Source of the DNA: Spirosoma oryzicola
GTDB taxonomy: Bacteria > Bacteroidota > Bacteroidia > Cytophagales > Spirosomataceae
NCBI RefSeq assembly: GCF_021233055.1
Contig: NZ_CP089538.1
Span: 1,469,501 to 1,533,500 of the forward strand
DNA: 64,000 nt
Reading direction: 5' to 3'
Each line of letters starts with the position of its first letter. Position 1 is the first letter of the stretch. The notes under the pieces are model-generated. The model worked only from the letters and a program-made list of their open reading frames with translations. It made no database searches and was not told the DNA's origin. This document shows positions 1 through 8,358 of the stretch, piece by piece. The position numbers were made by a program, and so were the translations under genes.

Positions 1-2031
1 CGCAAGGTTGAAATTGGCGTCTCGCAGCTATCCATCCGCAGCATTCGGCGTATTCCACCCCTGCTGGGCGAAATCGACATTGTGCGTAGCCTGCTTTTGC
101 TGCCCGGCGTAACCACCGTAGGCGAAGGGGCTCCCGGCTTCAATGTGCGGGGTGGTAGTGCCGATCAGAACCTGGTTTTGTTCGATGATGCCCCGATCTT
201 CAATTCGAGCCACCTGATGGGCTTTTTTTCGGTGTTCAACCCGGATGTGGTTCGTGACGTAACCTTGAATCGGGGTGGGGTAGCCGCTGCCTACGGTGGT
301 CGGGCTTCGTCGGTGCTGGATGTGAAAATCAAAGAACCCAGTGGCGATAAGTGGGGAATCAATGGCGGTATCGGCTTCATTTCCAGCCGGTTGGGTGTCG
401 AAGGGCCAATCGTTAAAAACAAACTATCGTTGCTGGCCGCCGGGCGCGTTTCGTTCAACGATTTTCTGTTTAAGCTGGCACCGCCTAATCTAAAAGATAC
501 AAAAGCCAATTTTTACGACCTGACCACAAAGCTCAAATACCAGCCCAGCGAACAACACACGCTGACGCTGACGGGGTATGTTAGCACCGATGTGTTTAAA
601 CTGGCGTCGGATTCGTTGTCGGGACAGGAGATCAACGCATCGTCAACTCAGTTTGACTACCAGACACTGACAGGCTCGCTGCGCTGGAACTACTTCATTA
701 ATAAGCAACTGAACCTGACGACATCGGCTATCTTTAGCCAGTACAAAGCGAATCTGTCGTCGCCCGATTCGTCGAATGCTTTCCAGCTCAAATCAGGTAT
801 CTGGCACCGGCAACTCAAATCGGACCTGACTTATACGCCCGACGAAAGGCACCAATGGCAGGCTGGGGTTAGCGCGATCGATTACCTGATTCAGCCGAAC
901 AGCCGAATTCCCGGTCCCAACTCGAACGTGCTCCCGATCGACCTCGCTCGCGAACGAGCGTATGAACTAGCGGCTTACATACAGGATGAATGGAAATTGA
1001 ACGCCAATCTGGCCGTAGTAGCCGGGTTACGCTATTCGGCTTTGCTCAATCGAGGGCCGGAAACGGTGCGGGTGTATGAAGAAAACGGGCCCCGTCAGGA
1101 CGAAACCGTCTCGTCGGAGACAACCTACGGAGCGGGTCGTATTTACCACTCGGCGGGTGGGCTGGAACCCCGGCTGGCTGTTCGCTGGTCGGTGGGAGAG
1201 GGAAAGGCTATCAAAGCGGGGTACAGTCGGCTCCGGCAATACATTCAGCAAATTACCAATACGACGGCTGCCTTGCCGACTTCACGCTGGCACCTGAGCG
1301 ATAACTACACCAAGCCACAAATTGCCGATCAGTGGGCGCTGGGGTATTTTCACAATACCACCGATAACGTAATCGAAGCATCGGGAGAAGTGTATTACAA
1401 AACCTTAACCAACGCCATCGACTACCGCGACGGAGCCGAACTGCAACTGGCCCCGGCGGTCGAAACGCAGATTGTGCAGGGGAGTGGCCGGGCTTACGGA
1501 TTTGAAGGGTTACTGCGCAAAAATAAAGGGCTCTGGAGTGGGTTTATCAGTTACACGTATGCTCGCACGTTGCTGACCATGAATAGCCCGTACGCTGAAG
1601 AACGGGTTAACAACGGTCAGGCTTATCCGGCCAACTACGATAAGCCGCATACGCTCAACGCACTGGCTGTTTACCGGCCCTCCACCTGGTTTAGCCTTTC
1701 CCTGAATTTCACGTACAGCACGGGCCGACCCACCACGCAGCCGTCGGCGCTGGCGCGGGTGGGTGGCATTATCGTTCCTATTTATCTCGACCGAAATCAG
1801 CAGCGCGTTCCGGATTATCACCGGCTCGATTTTTCGATGACTTTTGACCAGAACCCGCTCAAGAAAAAACGCAACCAGAGCAGTTGGGTTTTCGCGATTT
1901 ACAACGTGTACGCCCACAAGAATGCGTACTCCATCTTCTACAAGCTACGTCCTACCTCCTTTGCCGATGCGTACAAGCTAGCCATTTTTGGAACAGCCTT
2001 TCCATCGTTGACGTATAACTTCAAGTTCTGA
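1..2031 (+). CDS. TonB-dependent receptor, C-terminal part (5' end outside window)
   Basis: The frame is open from base 1, so this is the last ~676 residues of an outer-membrane receptor whose start lies upstream. The first visible residues belong to a plug domain: a run of leucines ending LLPGV, then GEGAPGFNVRGG and NLVLFDDAP, the usual plug signature. The rest is rich in alternating aromatic and polar residues, as in a 22-strand beta-barrel, and ends in a short aromatic tail (SLTYNFKF) typical of barrel C-termini. Proteins of this type in Bacteroidota often carry an N-terminal carboxypeptidase-like repeat; that part cannot be seen here. The stop overlaps the start of the next gene by one base (TGATG), so the two are very likely co-translated. 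The ligand cannot be told from sequence. The DUF4249 partner is the usual companion of this receptor class. Confidence 0.93.
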   Translation, partial: RKVEIGVSQLSIRSIRRIPPLLGEIDIVRSLLLLPGVTTVGEGAPGFNVRGGSADQNLVLFDDAPIFNSSHLMGFFSVFNPDVVRDVTLNRGGVAAAYGGRASSVLDVKIKEPSGDKWGINGGIGFISSRLGVEGPIVKNKLSLLAAGRVSFNDFLFKLAPPNLKDTKANFYDLTTKLKYQPSEQHTLTLTGYVSTDVFKLASDSLSGQEINASSTQFDYQTLTGSLRWNYFINKQLNLTTSAIFSQYKANLSSPDSSNAFQLKSGIWHRQLKSDLTYTPDERHQWQAGVSAIDYLIQPNSRIPGPNSNVLPIDLARERAYELAAYIQDEWKLNANLAVVAGLRYSALLNRGPETVRVYEENGPRQDETVSSETTYGAGRIYHSAGGLEPRLAVRWSVGEGKAIKAGYSRLRQYIQQITNTTAALPTSRWHLSDNYTKPQIADQWALGYFHNTTDNVIEASGEVYYKTLTNAIDYRDGAELQLAPAVETQIVQGSGRAYGFEGLLRKNKGLWSGFISYTYARTLLTMNSPYAEERVNNGQAYPANYDKPHTLNALAVYRPSTWFSLSLNFTYSTGRPTTQPSALARVGGIIVPIYLDRNQQRVPDYHRLDFSMTFDQNPLKKKRNQSSWVFAIYNVYAHKNAYSIFYKLRPTSFADAYKLAIFGTAFPSLTYNFKF

Positions 2032-3089
2032 TGAATCACTTTCGACTATTCCTATACGGGCTTGGCGTTCTGATGCTGGTTATATCCTGCGTCACCGAGT
2101 TTCAGCCTGATACAGTCAGTATACCGCCCTCGCTGATTGTTGAAGGACAAATTACGGATCAGCCGGGACCGTACACGGTGAAATTGACGCGGACCGCTGA
2201 CTATTCGTACAAAAGCCTGAATTTACTCGAAACAGGGGCTGTCGTAACGATTGAGGATAATCAGGGTAATCGCGAAACGTTGTCTGAACAGCAACCGGGC
2301 GGAGTCTATCTCACGAAAGTAAATGGAATTCGGGGTGTAGCAGGCCGAAGCTACAAACTGACGATTGCTACCCGAAACGGAAAACGCTACGAATCAGACC
2401 TAGAACTACTGCGAGCGGCTCCCCCGATCCAGAAGTTGTACTATGAGTATACCGTTGAGGGTAACTCGGTAGTGAGTGCCAAAAATCAAGGCTGGAATGT
2501 GTACCTGGATATGAAAGACCCCGAAACTACCGGTGATTACTACCGCTGGGATTGGGTTCATTACGAGCCGATTACAATTTGTCAGAAAAATCAATTTTCG
2601 GATGGTACGGTCCTGGGGGTGGCCTGTTGCTCGGAATGCTGGGATATTGTTCGTTGCTACAACTGCATCAACATAAATTCCGATGCCAACATCAACGGTA
2701 AATCGATTAGTCGGCAGTTTATCATGCGCGTTCCTTACAAGTCAGCCCTTAGTTATTACCTGGAAGTGCAGCAGCAGGCCATCAGTAAAGGAGCCTATAC
2801 GTTCTGGAAACGGGTTGGGCAGTTGACCGCCAATACGGGCGGGCTGTTCGACGCGGCCCCGGCGAGCGTAGCGGGCAATATACGGTGCGTAAGCGACCCG
2901 GCTACCCTGGTTTTTGGCTACTTTGGCGCAACGGGTATTTCGGAACAATCGATTTATGTAGACCGGAAAGCGGGGCAGGGCGTACCCGACCTTGATTCGC
3001 CGATACCTGTGCCCGATCCGCTGGCCTGTGCAGCCTGTGAAAACAACCAGTTTCGAACACCGAACAAACCGCGCTGGTGGGTCTATTAA
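2031..3089 (+). CDS. DUF4249 domain lipoprotein, partner of the TonB receptor
   Basis: 352 residues. The N-terminus is a short hydrophobic signal ending in a lipobox (LVISC, Cys20), so the mature protein should be lipid-anchored. A beta-rich domain follows: SLIVEGQITDQPGPYTVKL is the typical DUF4249 opening, with GRSYKLTIAT further on. The middle and end are rich in cysteine (CQKN, ACCSECWD, RCYNCI, CAACENN), which is more than most family members have and may form disulfides or bind metal. DUF4249 genes lie directly behind TonB receptors in many Bacteroidota, and the one-base overlap here fits that pairing. The role is unknown; a surface or periplasmic accessory of the receptor is inferred from position only. 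Confidence 0.85.
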   Translation: MNHFRLFLYGLGVLMLVISCVTEFQPDTVSIPPSLIVEGQITDQPGPYTVKLTRTADYSYKSLNLLETGAVVTIEDNQGNRETLSEQQPGGVYLTKVNGIRGVAGRSYKLTIATRNGKRYESDLELLRAAPPIQKLYYEYTVEGNSVVSAKNQGWNVYLDMKDPETTGDYYRWDWVHYEPITICQKNQFSDGTVLGVACCSECWDIVRCYNCININSDANINGKSISRQFIMRVPYKSALSYYLEVQQQAISKGAYTFWKRVGQLTANTGGLFDAAPASVAGNIRCVSDPATLVFGYFGATGISEQSIYVDRKAGQGVPDLDSPIPVPDPLACAACENNQFRTPNKPRWWVY

Positions 3090-3095
3090 ATGGTT

Positions 3096-3125
3096 TTGTT
3101 GCCTATTGGAAAAAGGCTATTTTTG
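3096..3125 (+). promoter_or_regulatory. Bacteroidota-type promoter for the family 9 glycosyltransferase gene
   Basis: TTG at 3096-3098, a 19-base spacer, then TATTTTTG at 3118-3125. This matches the -33 TTG / -7 TAnnTTTG pattern of the Bacteroidota housekeeping sigma factor. It lies 18 bases before the ATG at 3143, so the leader would be very short. Confidence 0.6.
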
Positions 3126-3142
3126 TAGAAATATAGCGGATT

Positions 3143-4138
3143 ATGACCCCCCCGGTAAAAATTCTCGTCTTACGCTTCTCGTCTATCGGCGACATCGTGC
3201 TGACGACACCTGTTGTGCGTTGCCTCAAATTGCAACTGCCGGGTGCCGAAGTGCATTTCTGCACGAAACGGTCCTATCAATCCATTATTGAGCATAATCC
3301 CTATATTGATAAACGCTTTTTTCTGGAGGATAGCCTGAACGACCTTGTTCGTCAGTTGCGGGCCGAGCAGTACGATTACGTCATCGACCTGCACAACAAC
3401 CTGCGGACCCGAATCATTAAGCTACGGCTGGGCGTGCGTTCCTATAGCTTCGACAAGCTGAACCTGCGCAAATGGGTTTACGTTCGCTGGAAAGTGAATG
3501 CGATGCCCAACATGCACATTGTCGATCGCTACATGGCAACGGTGCAGCCGCTGGGTGTGCAAAACGACGGCATTGGCCTTGACTACTTTATTCCCTACAA
3601 AGACCAGGTCGAAAGCGATTGGCTACCTGAAACGCACCGTCATGATTATGTGGCCTATGCCATCGGTGGGCAACACGCTACGAAGAAACTGCCTGTAGCG
3701 CGAATGATTGAACTGTGCTGGAAAATCAACCATCCGATTGTGCTGCTGGGTGGTAAAGAAGACCGTGAAGCGGGTGATGAAATCGTGCAGGCAGTCGGCA
3801 GCCGGATGATTTACAACGCCTGCGGCCAATACAACCTCAACCAGTCAGCGTCGTTGCTTCAGGGCGCGCGGATTGTCTTTAGCCACGACACGGGCCTGAT
3901 GCACATTGCCGCTGCGCTCAAGAAAAAAGTGTACTCGATTTGGGGCAATACCACACCCCAACTGGGCATGTATCCGTACAAGACACCCTACGTCGTGCTC
4001 GAAAAAACCGGACTTGAGTGCCGCCCTTGCTCCAAAATCGGTTTCGAGCAATGCCCGCTCAAGCACTTTAAGTGCATGAACGAGCTTCCCTTTGAATTCG
4101 AAATTAAGGAGTTGCGCAAAAAGAAGAATTTCGAGTAG
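3143..4138 (+). CDS. Glycosyltransferase family 9 (heptosyltransferase-like)
   Basis: 331 residues. The N-terminus reads ILVLRFSSIGDIVLTTPVVR, the standard opening of ADP-heptose:LPS heptosyltransferases (GT9). The C-terminal half holds the donor-site signature FSHDTGLMHIAAAL followed by SIWGNTTPQLGMYPY. A late CRPCSKIGFEQCPLKHFKC segment is typical of the family and may bind a metal or form disulfides. The enzyme is expected on the cytoplasmic face of the inner membrane, adding a sugar to the LPS core. Whether the donor is ADP-heptose cannot be told. It has its own promoter and its stop abuts the stop of the convergent nitrilase gene with no gap. Confidence 0.88.
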   Translation: MTPPVKILVLRFSSIGDIVLTTPVVRCLKLQLPGAEVHFCTKRSYQSIIEHNPYIDKRFFLEDSLNDLVRQLRAEQYDYVIDLHNNLRTRIIKLRLGVRSYSFDKLNLRKWVYVRWKVNAMPNMHIVDRYMATVQPLGVQNDGIGLDYFIPYKDQVESDWLPETHRHDYVAYAIGGQHATKKLPVARMIELCWKINHPIVLLGGKEDREAGDEIVQAVGSRMIYNACGQYNLNQSASLLQGARIVFSHDTGLMHIAAALKKKVYSIWGNTTPQLGMYPYKTPYVVLEKTGLECRPCSKIGFEQCPLKHFKCMNELPFEFEIKELRKKKNFE

Positions 4139-5140
4139 CTACTGTTGCCCCGCCTTTTCTAAGCCTGCATCTCCGTCCTGATTCGCTGACGGCTCTTCAT
4201 TCAACCAGACGACTTTCTGTTCGGGCGTATGCGTTTGCCCAAGAATGTCGCGGTATAGATCGGGGCGTCGGGCATTGCGGTAGCGGTGACCACCGGCTTG
4301 CTGAAGCTTTTCGGGGGTACAAGTGGCCGTAACTACGTCATTGCCTAATTGCCGACACTCGGCAATGATGTCACCGAACGGGTCCAGAATCATCGAACAG
4401 CCATTTTTCAACTGATCGTCGTCCATGCCGATCGGATTCGCGAAAACGGTGTACACTCCATTGTCATAGGCGCGGGCGGGAAGCCATTTCATCAGCCAGG
4501 CCCGCCCTTTCAGCCCGTCAAACTCCATGCGAAGGGAAGTCGGGTCCGCTTCCCGGTTTTCCCACAACGCTGGGTCAACGAAGCCCGCACCGGGTCGGGG
4601 CGACGGGGTACACATGGTCACGTGGGGCATAAAAAGAATGTCGGCTCCCAATAAGGCCGTTGCCCGTACATTCTCGATGACGTTATTATCGTAACAGATC
4701 AATATACCGCATTTCCAGCCGAACAGATCGAAAACTACGTACTGGTCGCCGGGCAGCAGATGCGGGTTGATGAAAGGATGTAGTTTGCGGTATTTGGCAA
4801 TGAGCCCATCTTTCCCGACGCACACGTACGCTTTAAACAACCGGTCCTGCTCATCTTTCTCGAACAAACCCGCCAGCACTACGATGTTGTTATCGCGGGC
4901 GATGTTCGTCAATTCGCTAATGCTGTCTCCGTCGGGAATGCGTTCGGCCAGATCAAGCATCTGCTCCCTGGAGAGTTGCCGGGCGAAGGTATATCCCGTT
5001 ATCGAACACTCGTGAAACGCGACGACCTGAGCGCCCTGCGCGGCTGCTTTGGCCGAGAGATCGCGGATAACGCCTAAATTGTACGCTTTGTCGCCACTTG
5101 CGTTTTCAAACTGGGCTGTTGCAATGCGAAGATTTTCCAT
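4139..5140 (-). CDS. Nitrilase-superfamily amidohydrolase (carbon-nitrogen hydrolase)
   Basis: 333 residues. The Glu-Lys-Cys triad of the superfamily is visible: E44 in AFHECSITGY, K119 in KYRKLHP, and C149 in GILICYDNN. The sequence around the cysteine (CYDNN) is unlike the CWEN of true nitrilases, so it more likely cuts an amide or a carbamoyl group, as in N-carbamoylputrescine or aliphatic amidases; the substrate is unknown. There is no signal peptide, so it is cytoplasmic. The last ~25 residues are charged and low in complexity (SANQDGDAGLEKAGQQ), outside the catalytic fold. It is the last gene of a minus-strand group: moeA, nitrilase, AraC regulator, this gene. A 75-base gap separates it from the regulator. 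Confidence 0.85.
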   Translation of the reverse strand: MENLRIATAQFENASGDKAYNLGVIRDLSAKAAAQGAQVVAFHECSITGYTFARQLSREQMLDLAERIPDGDSISELTNIARDNNIVVLAGLFEKDEQDRLFKAYVCVGKDGLIAKYRKLHPFINPHLLPGDQYVVFDLFGWKCGILICYDNNVIENVRATALLGADILFMPHVTMCTPSPRPGAGFVDPALWENREADPTSLRMEFDGLKGRAWLMKWLPARAYDNGVYTVFANPIGMDDDQLKNGCSMILDPFGDIIAECRQLGNDVVTATCTPEKLQQAGGHRYRNARRPDLYRDILGQTHTPEQKVVWLNEEPSANQDGDAGLEKAGQQ

Positions 5141-5215
5141 GTTTACTGATTGTTGTTCGAGGCAAAGGTCAGTAACGGAGAAATCGGATAATTGTAAAAA
5201 TCCGACAAATCATCA

Positions 5216-6031
5216 TCAGCCCGAATATGTCGTTAACGGCATCAGATTGACTGCCAACCGTTGTGTATTCGCGCTGTACTGCTTGGGTGTAATACCAACC
5301 AGATGGGTAAACTCACGGATAAAATGAGCCTGATCGTAGTAGCCTGCGGAGTAAGCGAGTTGGGTCAGGCTAAACGCAGTGTTCGTCCGGTGCATCTTGA
5401 GGCAGCTTTGCAACCGGACTATTCGTGAAAATTGCTTTGGCTTAAGGCCCACGATCTTGTCAAACCGCCGTTCCAGACTCCGTTCGGTCATGTTCAGATG
5501 CTGGGTCAAAGCCTGTACCGTGGCCGCTCCCTGTGACTGGCAAACGAATTGAATGGCAGCCTGAATGGAGGCCAGTTCGTGGGTAGCCGTTTGCCAGCGT
5601 GAGAGCAAAAATCGCTCGATTTGTCTGATGCGGTCGATGCTGTTGGGTTTCGTTCGTACCTGATCTTCCAGCTGTTTTCCTTCGTTGCCGAATACATCCG
5701 ATACATCAACCAGAAAATTCGTCGTTGCTGCGCCGGGCACACCCGAAAGCGCATACAGTCCCCAGGGCTGTAACACAACGATCAGCATACCAATCTTTTT
5801 TCCTGAGATCAGATTGTGGTATCGATCTATCTGGCCGTAAACAAAGCTGCTGGGTAGCGTCGTATCCGGCTGATTGGTATTCGATTGCGTAAACGAATCC
5901 GCATACGAGAAGACTAGGCCCGGATGTCCATCGGGGAAAAAACGGTGATTACCCCCATTCGCTGCCTGATTCTCTATAACCAGATAGTGCTTGACGAGTC
6001 CACTAAGCGCAGGTGATGGGTACAGTTGCAT
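5216..6031 (-). CDS. AraC-family transcriptional regulator
   Basis: 271 residues. The C-terminal ~100 residues are a two-helix-turn-helix AraC DNA-binding domain: LTQHLNMTERSLERRFDKIVGLKPKQF is the first HTH and the linker, then SLTQLAYSAGYYDQAHFIREF and GITPKQY. The N-terminal half (LSGLVKHYLVIEN, RFFPDGHPGLVF, LQPWGLYALSGVP) looks like the DUF6597 sensor domain common in Bacteroidota AraC proteins rather than the arabinose-binding cupin. It lies between two nitrilase-type genes on the same strand, so control of one or both is a reasonable inference; the inducer is unknown. The gap to the upstream nitrilase gene is only 29 bases, which suggests co-transcription. Confidence 0.88.
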   Translation of the reverse strand: MQLYPSPALSGLVKHYLVIENQAANGGNHRFFPDGHPGLVFSYADSFTQSNTNQPDTTLPSSFVYGQIDRYHNLISGKKIGMLIVVLQPWGLYALSGVPGAATTNFLVDVSDVFGNEGKQLEDQVRTKPNSIDRIRQIERFLLSRWQTATHELASIQAAIQFVCQSQGAATVQALTQHLNMTERSLERRFDKIVGLKPKQFSRIVRLQSCLKMHRTNTAFSLTQLAYSAGYYDQAHFIREFTHLVGITPKQYSANTQRLAVNLMPLTTYSG

Positions 6032-6060
6032 ACGAATCTCGGAACGGGTTCAACGCGTTT

Positions 6061-6993
6061 CTAAAGCTTCACAGTCGGTGGTTGATTAACCGCGTCGAAT
6101 GTAAAAACATCCGGTCGGGAATAATGCCCCACACAATCAAAATCCAGCTTGCTTTTTGCCAGCGTCGCGAAATCAAGTTCGGCGGTGAGTAGTCCTTCCC
6201 CATTCCAGAGTGGTCCCGCCAGGATTTCGCCCATCGGCGAGATAATCACGCTACCACCCCGACTCATCAGTTCCGGTTCGTCCGCTAACTCAGCCTGATA
6301 CCGCTCGGGGTAATCTGATTTCTGGACAACCTGATTACTTGCCAGCACGAAGCACCGACCTTCCAGCGCAATGTGCTGCATGGTAGCCTGCCACGAGTCG
6401 CGGGCGTCGGCGGTTGGAGCCAGGTAAATGTCGACGCCTTTCTGGTACATCGCCATGCGGGCCAACGGCATGTAATTTTCCCAGCAGATCAGACCGCCGA
6501 TCGTTCCCAGATTCGTGTTGAAGCTGACCAGCGAACTGCCGTCGCTTTCGCCCCAGATGTAACGCTCAAGACCCGTTGGTTTCAGTTTGCGATGCTTGCC
6601 CAGCAGCGAGCCATCCGGCCCAAAATACAACAACGAACAGTGAAGCGTACCGCCAATTGGGTCCCGCTCGGTTACACCGAGTGCCGTGAACAAACCAGCT
6701 TCTCGAACGGCTTCGCCGATCCGGTGGGTATGAGCAGAAGGCGCTTCAAGGCTGTTGGACCAGTAGTCCAGCCACATGTCGCGGCCTTTGTCGGTTCGTC
6801 GCCCGACAATCGCGTCAAACGTCAGTCCTCGGGGATAGCAGGGAATAAACGATTCGGGAAACAAAAGCAACTGGCAGTGTTCCTGAGCGGCTCGCTCGAT
6901 CCAGGAAATGGTTAATTCTACACTTTTTTCCAGATCGAACAAAGCGGGCGTAGCCTGCACCACGCCCACTTTTACAGTTTTGAAGGATGCCAT
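6061..6993 (-). CDS. Nitrilase (aliphatic/aryl nitrilase type)
   Basis: 310 residues from the ATG at 6993. An in-frame extension reaches back to 7101 but would overlap moeA and adds a non-homologous leader, so the later start is chosen; it lies 13 bases after the moeA stop. The triad is E47 (LLLFPESFIP), K136 (GKHRKLKPT) and C170 (GGLICWENYMPL). CWENYMPLAR is the hallmark of true nitrilases, which turn R-CN into a carboxylic acid and ammonia. FIPCYPRG after the glutamate is also typical. It is cytoplasmic. It sits directly behind moeA and ahead of the AraC regulator, and differs clearly from the other nitrilase-superfamily gene at 4139-5140. The natural nitrile substrate cannot be read from sequence. 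Confidence 0.9.
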   Translation of the reverse strand: MASFKTVKVGVVQATPALFDLEKSVELTISWIERAAQEHCQLLLFPESFIPCYPRGLTFDAIVGRRTDKGRDMWLDYWSNSLEAPSAHTHRIGEAVREAGLFTALGVTERDPIGGTLHCSLLYFGPDGSLLGKHRKLKPTGLERYIWGESDGSSLVSFNTNLGTIGGLICWENYMPLARMAMYQKGVDIYLAPTADARDSWQATMQHIALEGRCFVLASNQVVQKSDYPERYQAELADEPELMSRGGSVIISPMGEILAGPLWNGEGLLTAELDFATLAKSKLDFDCVGHYSRPDVFTFDAVNQPPTVKL

Positions 6994-7006
6994 CGATGGG
7001 AAAATT

Positions 7007-8197
7007 CTATTTAGTCCACACAGGAAAGGCTTCGCCCGCGCCAAACTCTGACAGATCGGCGGGTAACTCCATAAATGCATCGGCGTCCAGCAGATTCGCA
7101 AAATCGGCGGAACCCGAGCCGGGGAGGGGATGCGCTACGGTGCGTCCGTCGGGTTCGGAAGTAAGTCGGACCGGCAGAAAATACGTAATGCTGGGCTTGA
7201 AGGTAATCGATTTAGCCAATTGAGCATAACGCGCCGGAGATGCCGGTAACCCGAGCGACGACCGCAGGTAAGGAAGCACGTAGCGGTAACAGCACAAGAC
7301 CGTTGAAACCGGATTGCCGGGTAAGCCAAAGACCGTTTTATCGGCGGTTGTGCCAAACCAAATCGGCTTTCCGGGTCGCTGCTCGATCTTATGAAATCGC
7401 TTCTGAACACCCAGGCGGGTTAGGACATCCGGAACAAAATCGGCTTTGCCTGCCGAAACGCCACCGCTCAAAATCAGTACATCGTTTTCGGCCAGCAGAC
7501 GCTCTAACTGGTTTTTTAGTACCGTTTCGTCGTCAACAATATGATGCAACGTAGCGGTGATGCCCAGCGCCTGCAACGAGGCACGGAGCATGTATGTATT
7601 GGATCGCCGGATCTGGTAAGGCAGCGGTGTTTCGTCAACATCGACCAGCTCGTCTCCTGTCGAAATAAGCGCCACGCGGGGCAACGCTGTAACAGATAGG
7701 GTAGCTCGCCCGACCGAAGCGGCTACGGCAATGGCCGATGGACCAAGCAACGTTCCTACAGCCAGGAGTTCGTCTCCCGCCCGGCGGTCGGTAGCGCGGG
7801 GGTGAATATGCTGCCCTTGTTCAATCGCATCAATCGTTATCGTTGCCTGATCGTCGGTAAGAGTTACGTCCTCGTAGCGAATCACGGTATCAACGCCAGC
7901 CGGAAGCATCGCACCAGTCATTACTTCAAGGCAAGCGGTGGCGTCGGTCAGTGTTTGCTGCGGTTGTCCGGCAAACTGTCGTCCTTGAACCGCAAACGTT
8001 CGCTGGCCGGATGCGTAAGCCGCAAACTGAATCCCGATGCCGTCCATAGCGACCCGGTCGAAGGGCGGAAAGTCGCGGTCGGCATGAACGGCTGCCCGCA
8101 AAACGCGTCCCGTGGCTTCGGTGAGCGGAACGGTCTCTACGGGTAAGGACAGACTATGTTGCTGCGTAATGGCAAAAGCGTCGGAAACGGAAAGCAT
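7007..8197 (-). CDS. moeA: Molybdopterin molybdenumtransferase MoeA
   Basis: 396 residues, the normal length. It inserts molybdate into adenylylated molybdopterin, the last shared step of molybdenum cofactor synthesis. Visible features are the N-terminal MoeA segment with DFPPFDRVAMDGIG, the MoCF-binding core with LISTGDELV and ILSGGVSAGKADFVPDVL, then GLPGNPVSTVLC and a C-terminal beta domain. It faces the amidohydrolase-moaC-mobA group across a 161-base divergent gap and is followed after 13 bases by the nitrilase gene. Other cofactor genes (moaA, moaE, moaD, mogA) are not in this window. Confidence 0.95.
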   Translation of the reverse strand: MLSVSDAFAITQQHSLSLPVETVPLTEATGRVLRAAVHADRDFPPFDRVAMDGIGIQFAAYASGQRTFAVQGRQFAGQPQQTLTDATACLEVMTGAMLPAGVDTVIRYEDVTLTDDQATITIDAIEQGQHIHPRATDRRAGDELLAVGTLLGPSAIAVAASVGRATLSVTALPRVALISTGDELVDVDETPLPYQIRRSNTYMLRASLQALGITATLHHIVDDETVLKNQLERLLAENDVLILSGGVSAGKADFVPDVLTRLGVQKRFHKIEQRPGKPIWFGTTADKTVFGLPGNPVSTVLCCYRYVLPYLRSSLGLPASPARYAQLAKSITFKPSITYFLPVRLTSEPDGRTVAHPLPGSGSADFANLLDADAFMELPADLSEFGAGEAFPVWTK

Positions 8198-8358
8198 AGA
8201 AGACGATAAAATGAATCACAAGGTATAAGGAAAAATAGCGAGCTACAAACCCGATGACTGGTTACGAGCCGCCGGGGTGGCCCACGACTTGGCAATGCGT
8301 AGTCTGCTGCGTAAGTTTACCGGACGCGTCGCGATGTACGTATCAAGTTCCTTTCTCT

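Noticed and set aside
6994..7101. A longer start for the nitrilase at 6061-6993
   Set aside because: The extension overlaps the end of moeA and has no similarity to nitrilases, while MASFKTVKVGVVQ is the normal family start.
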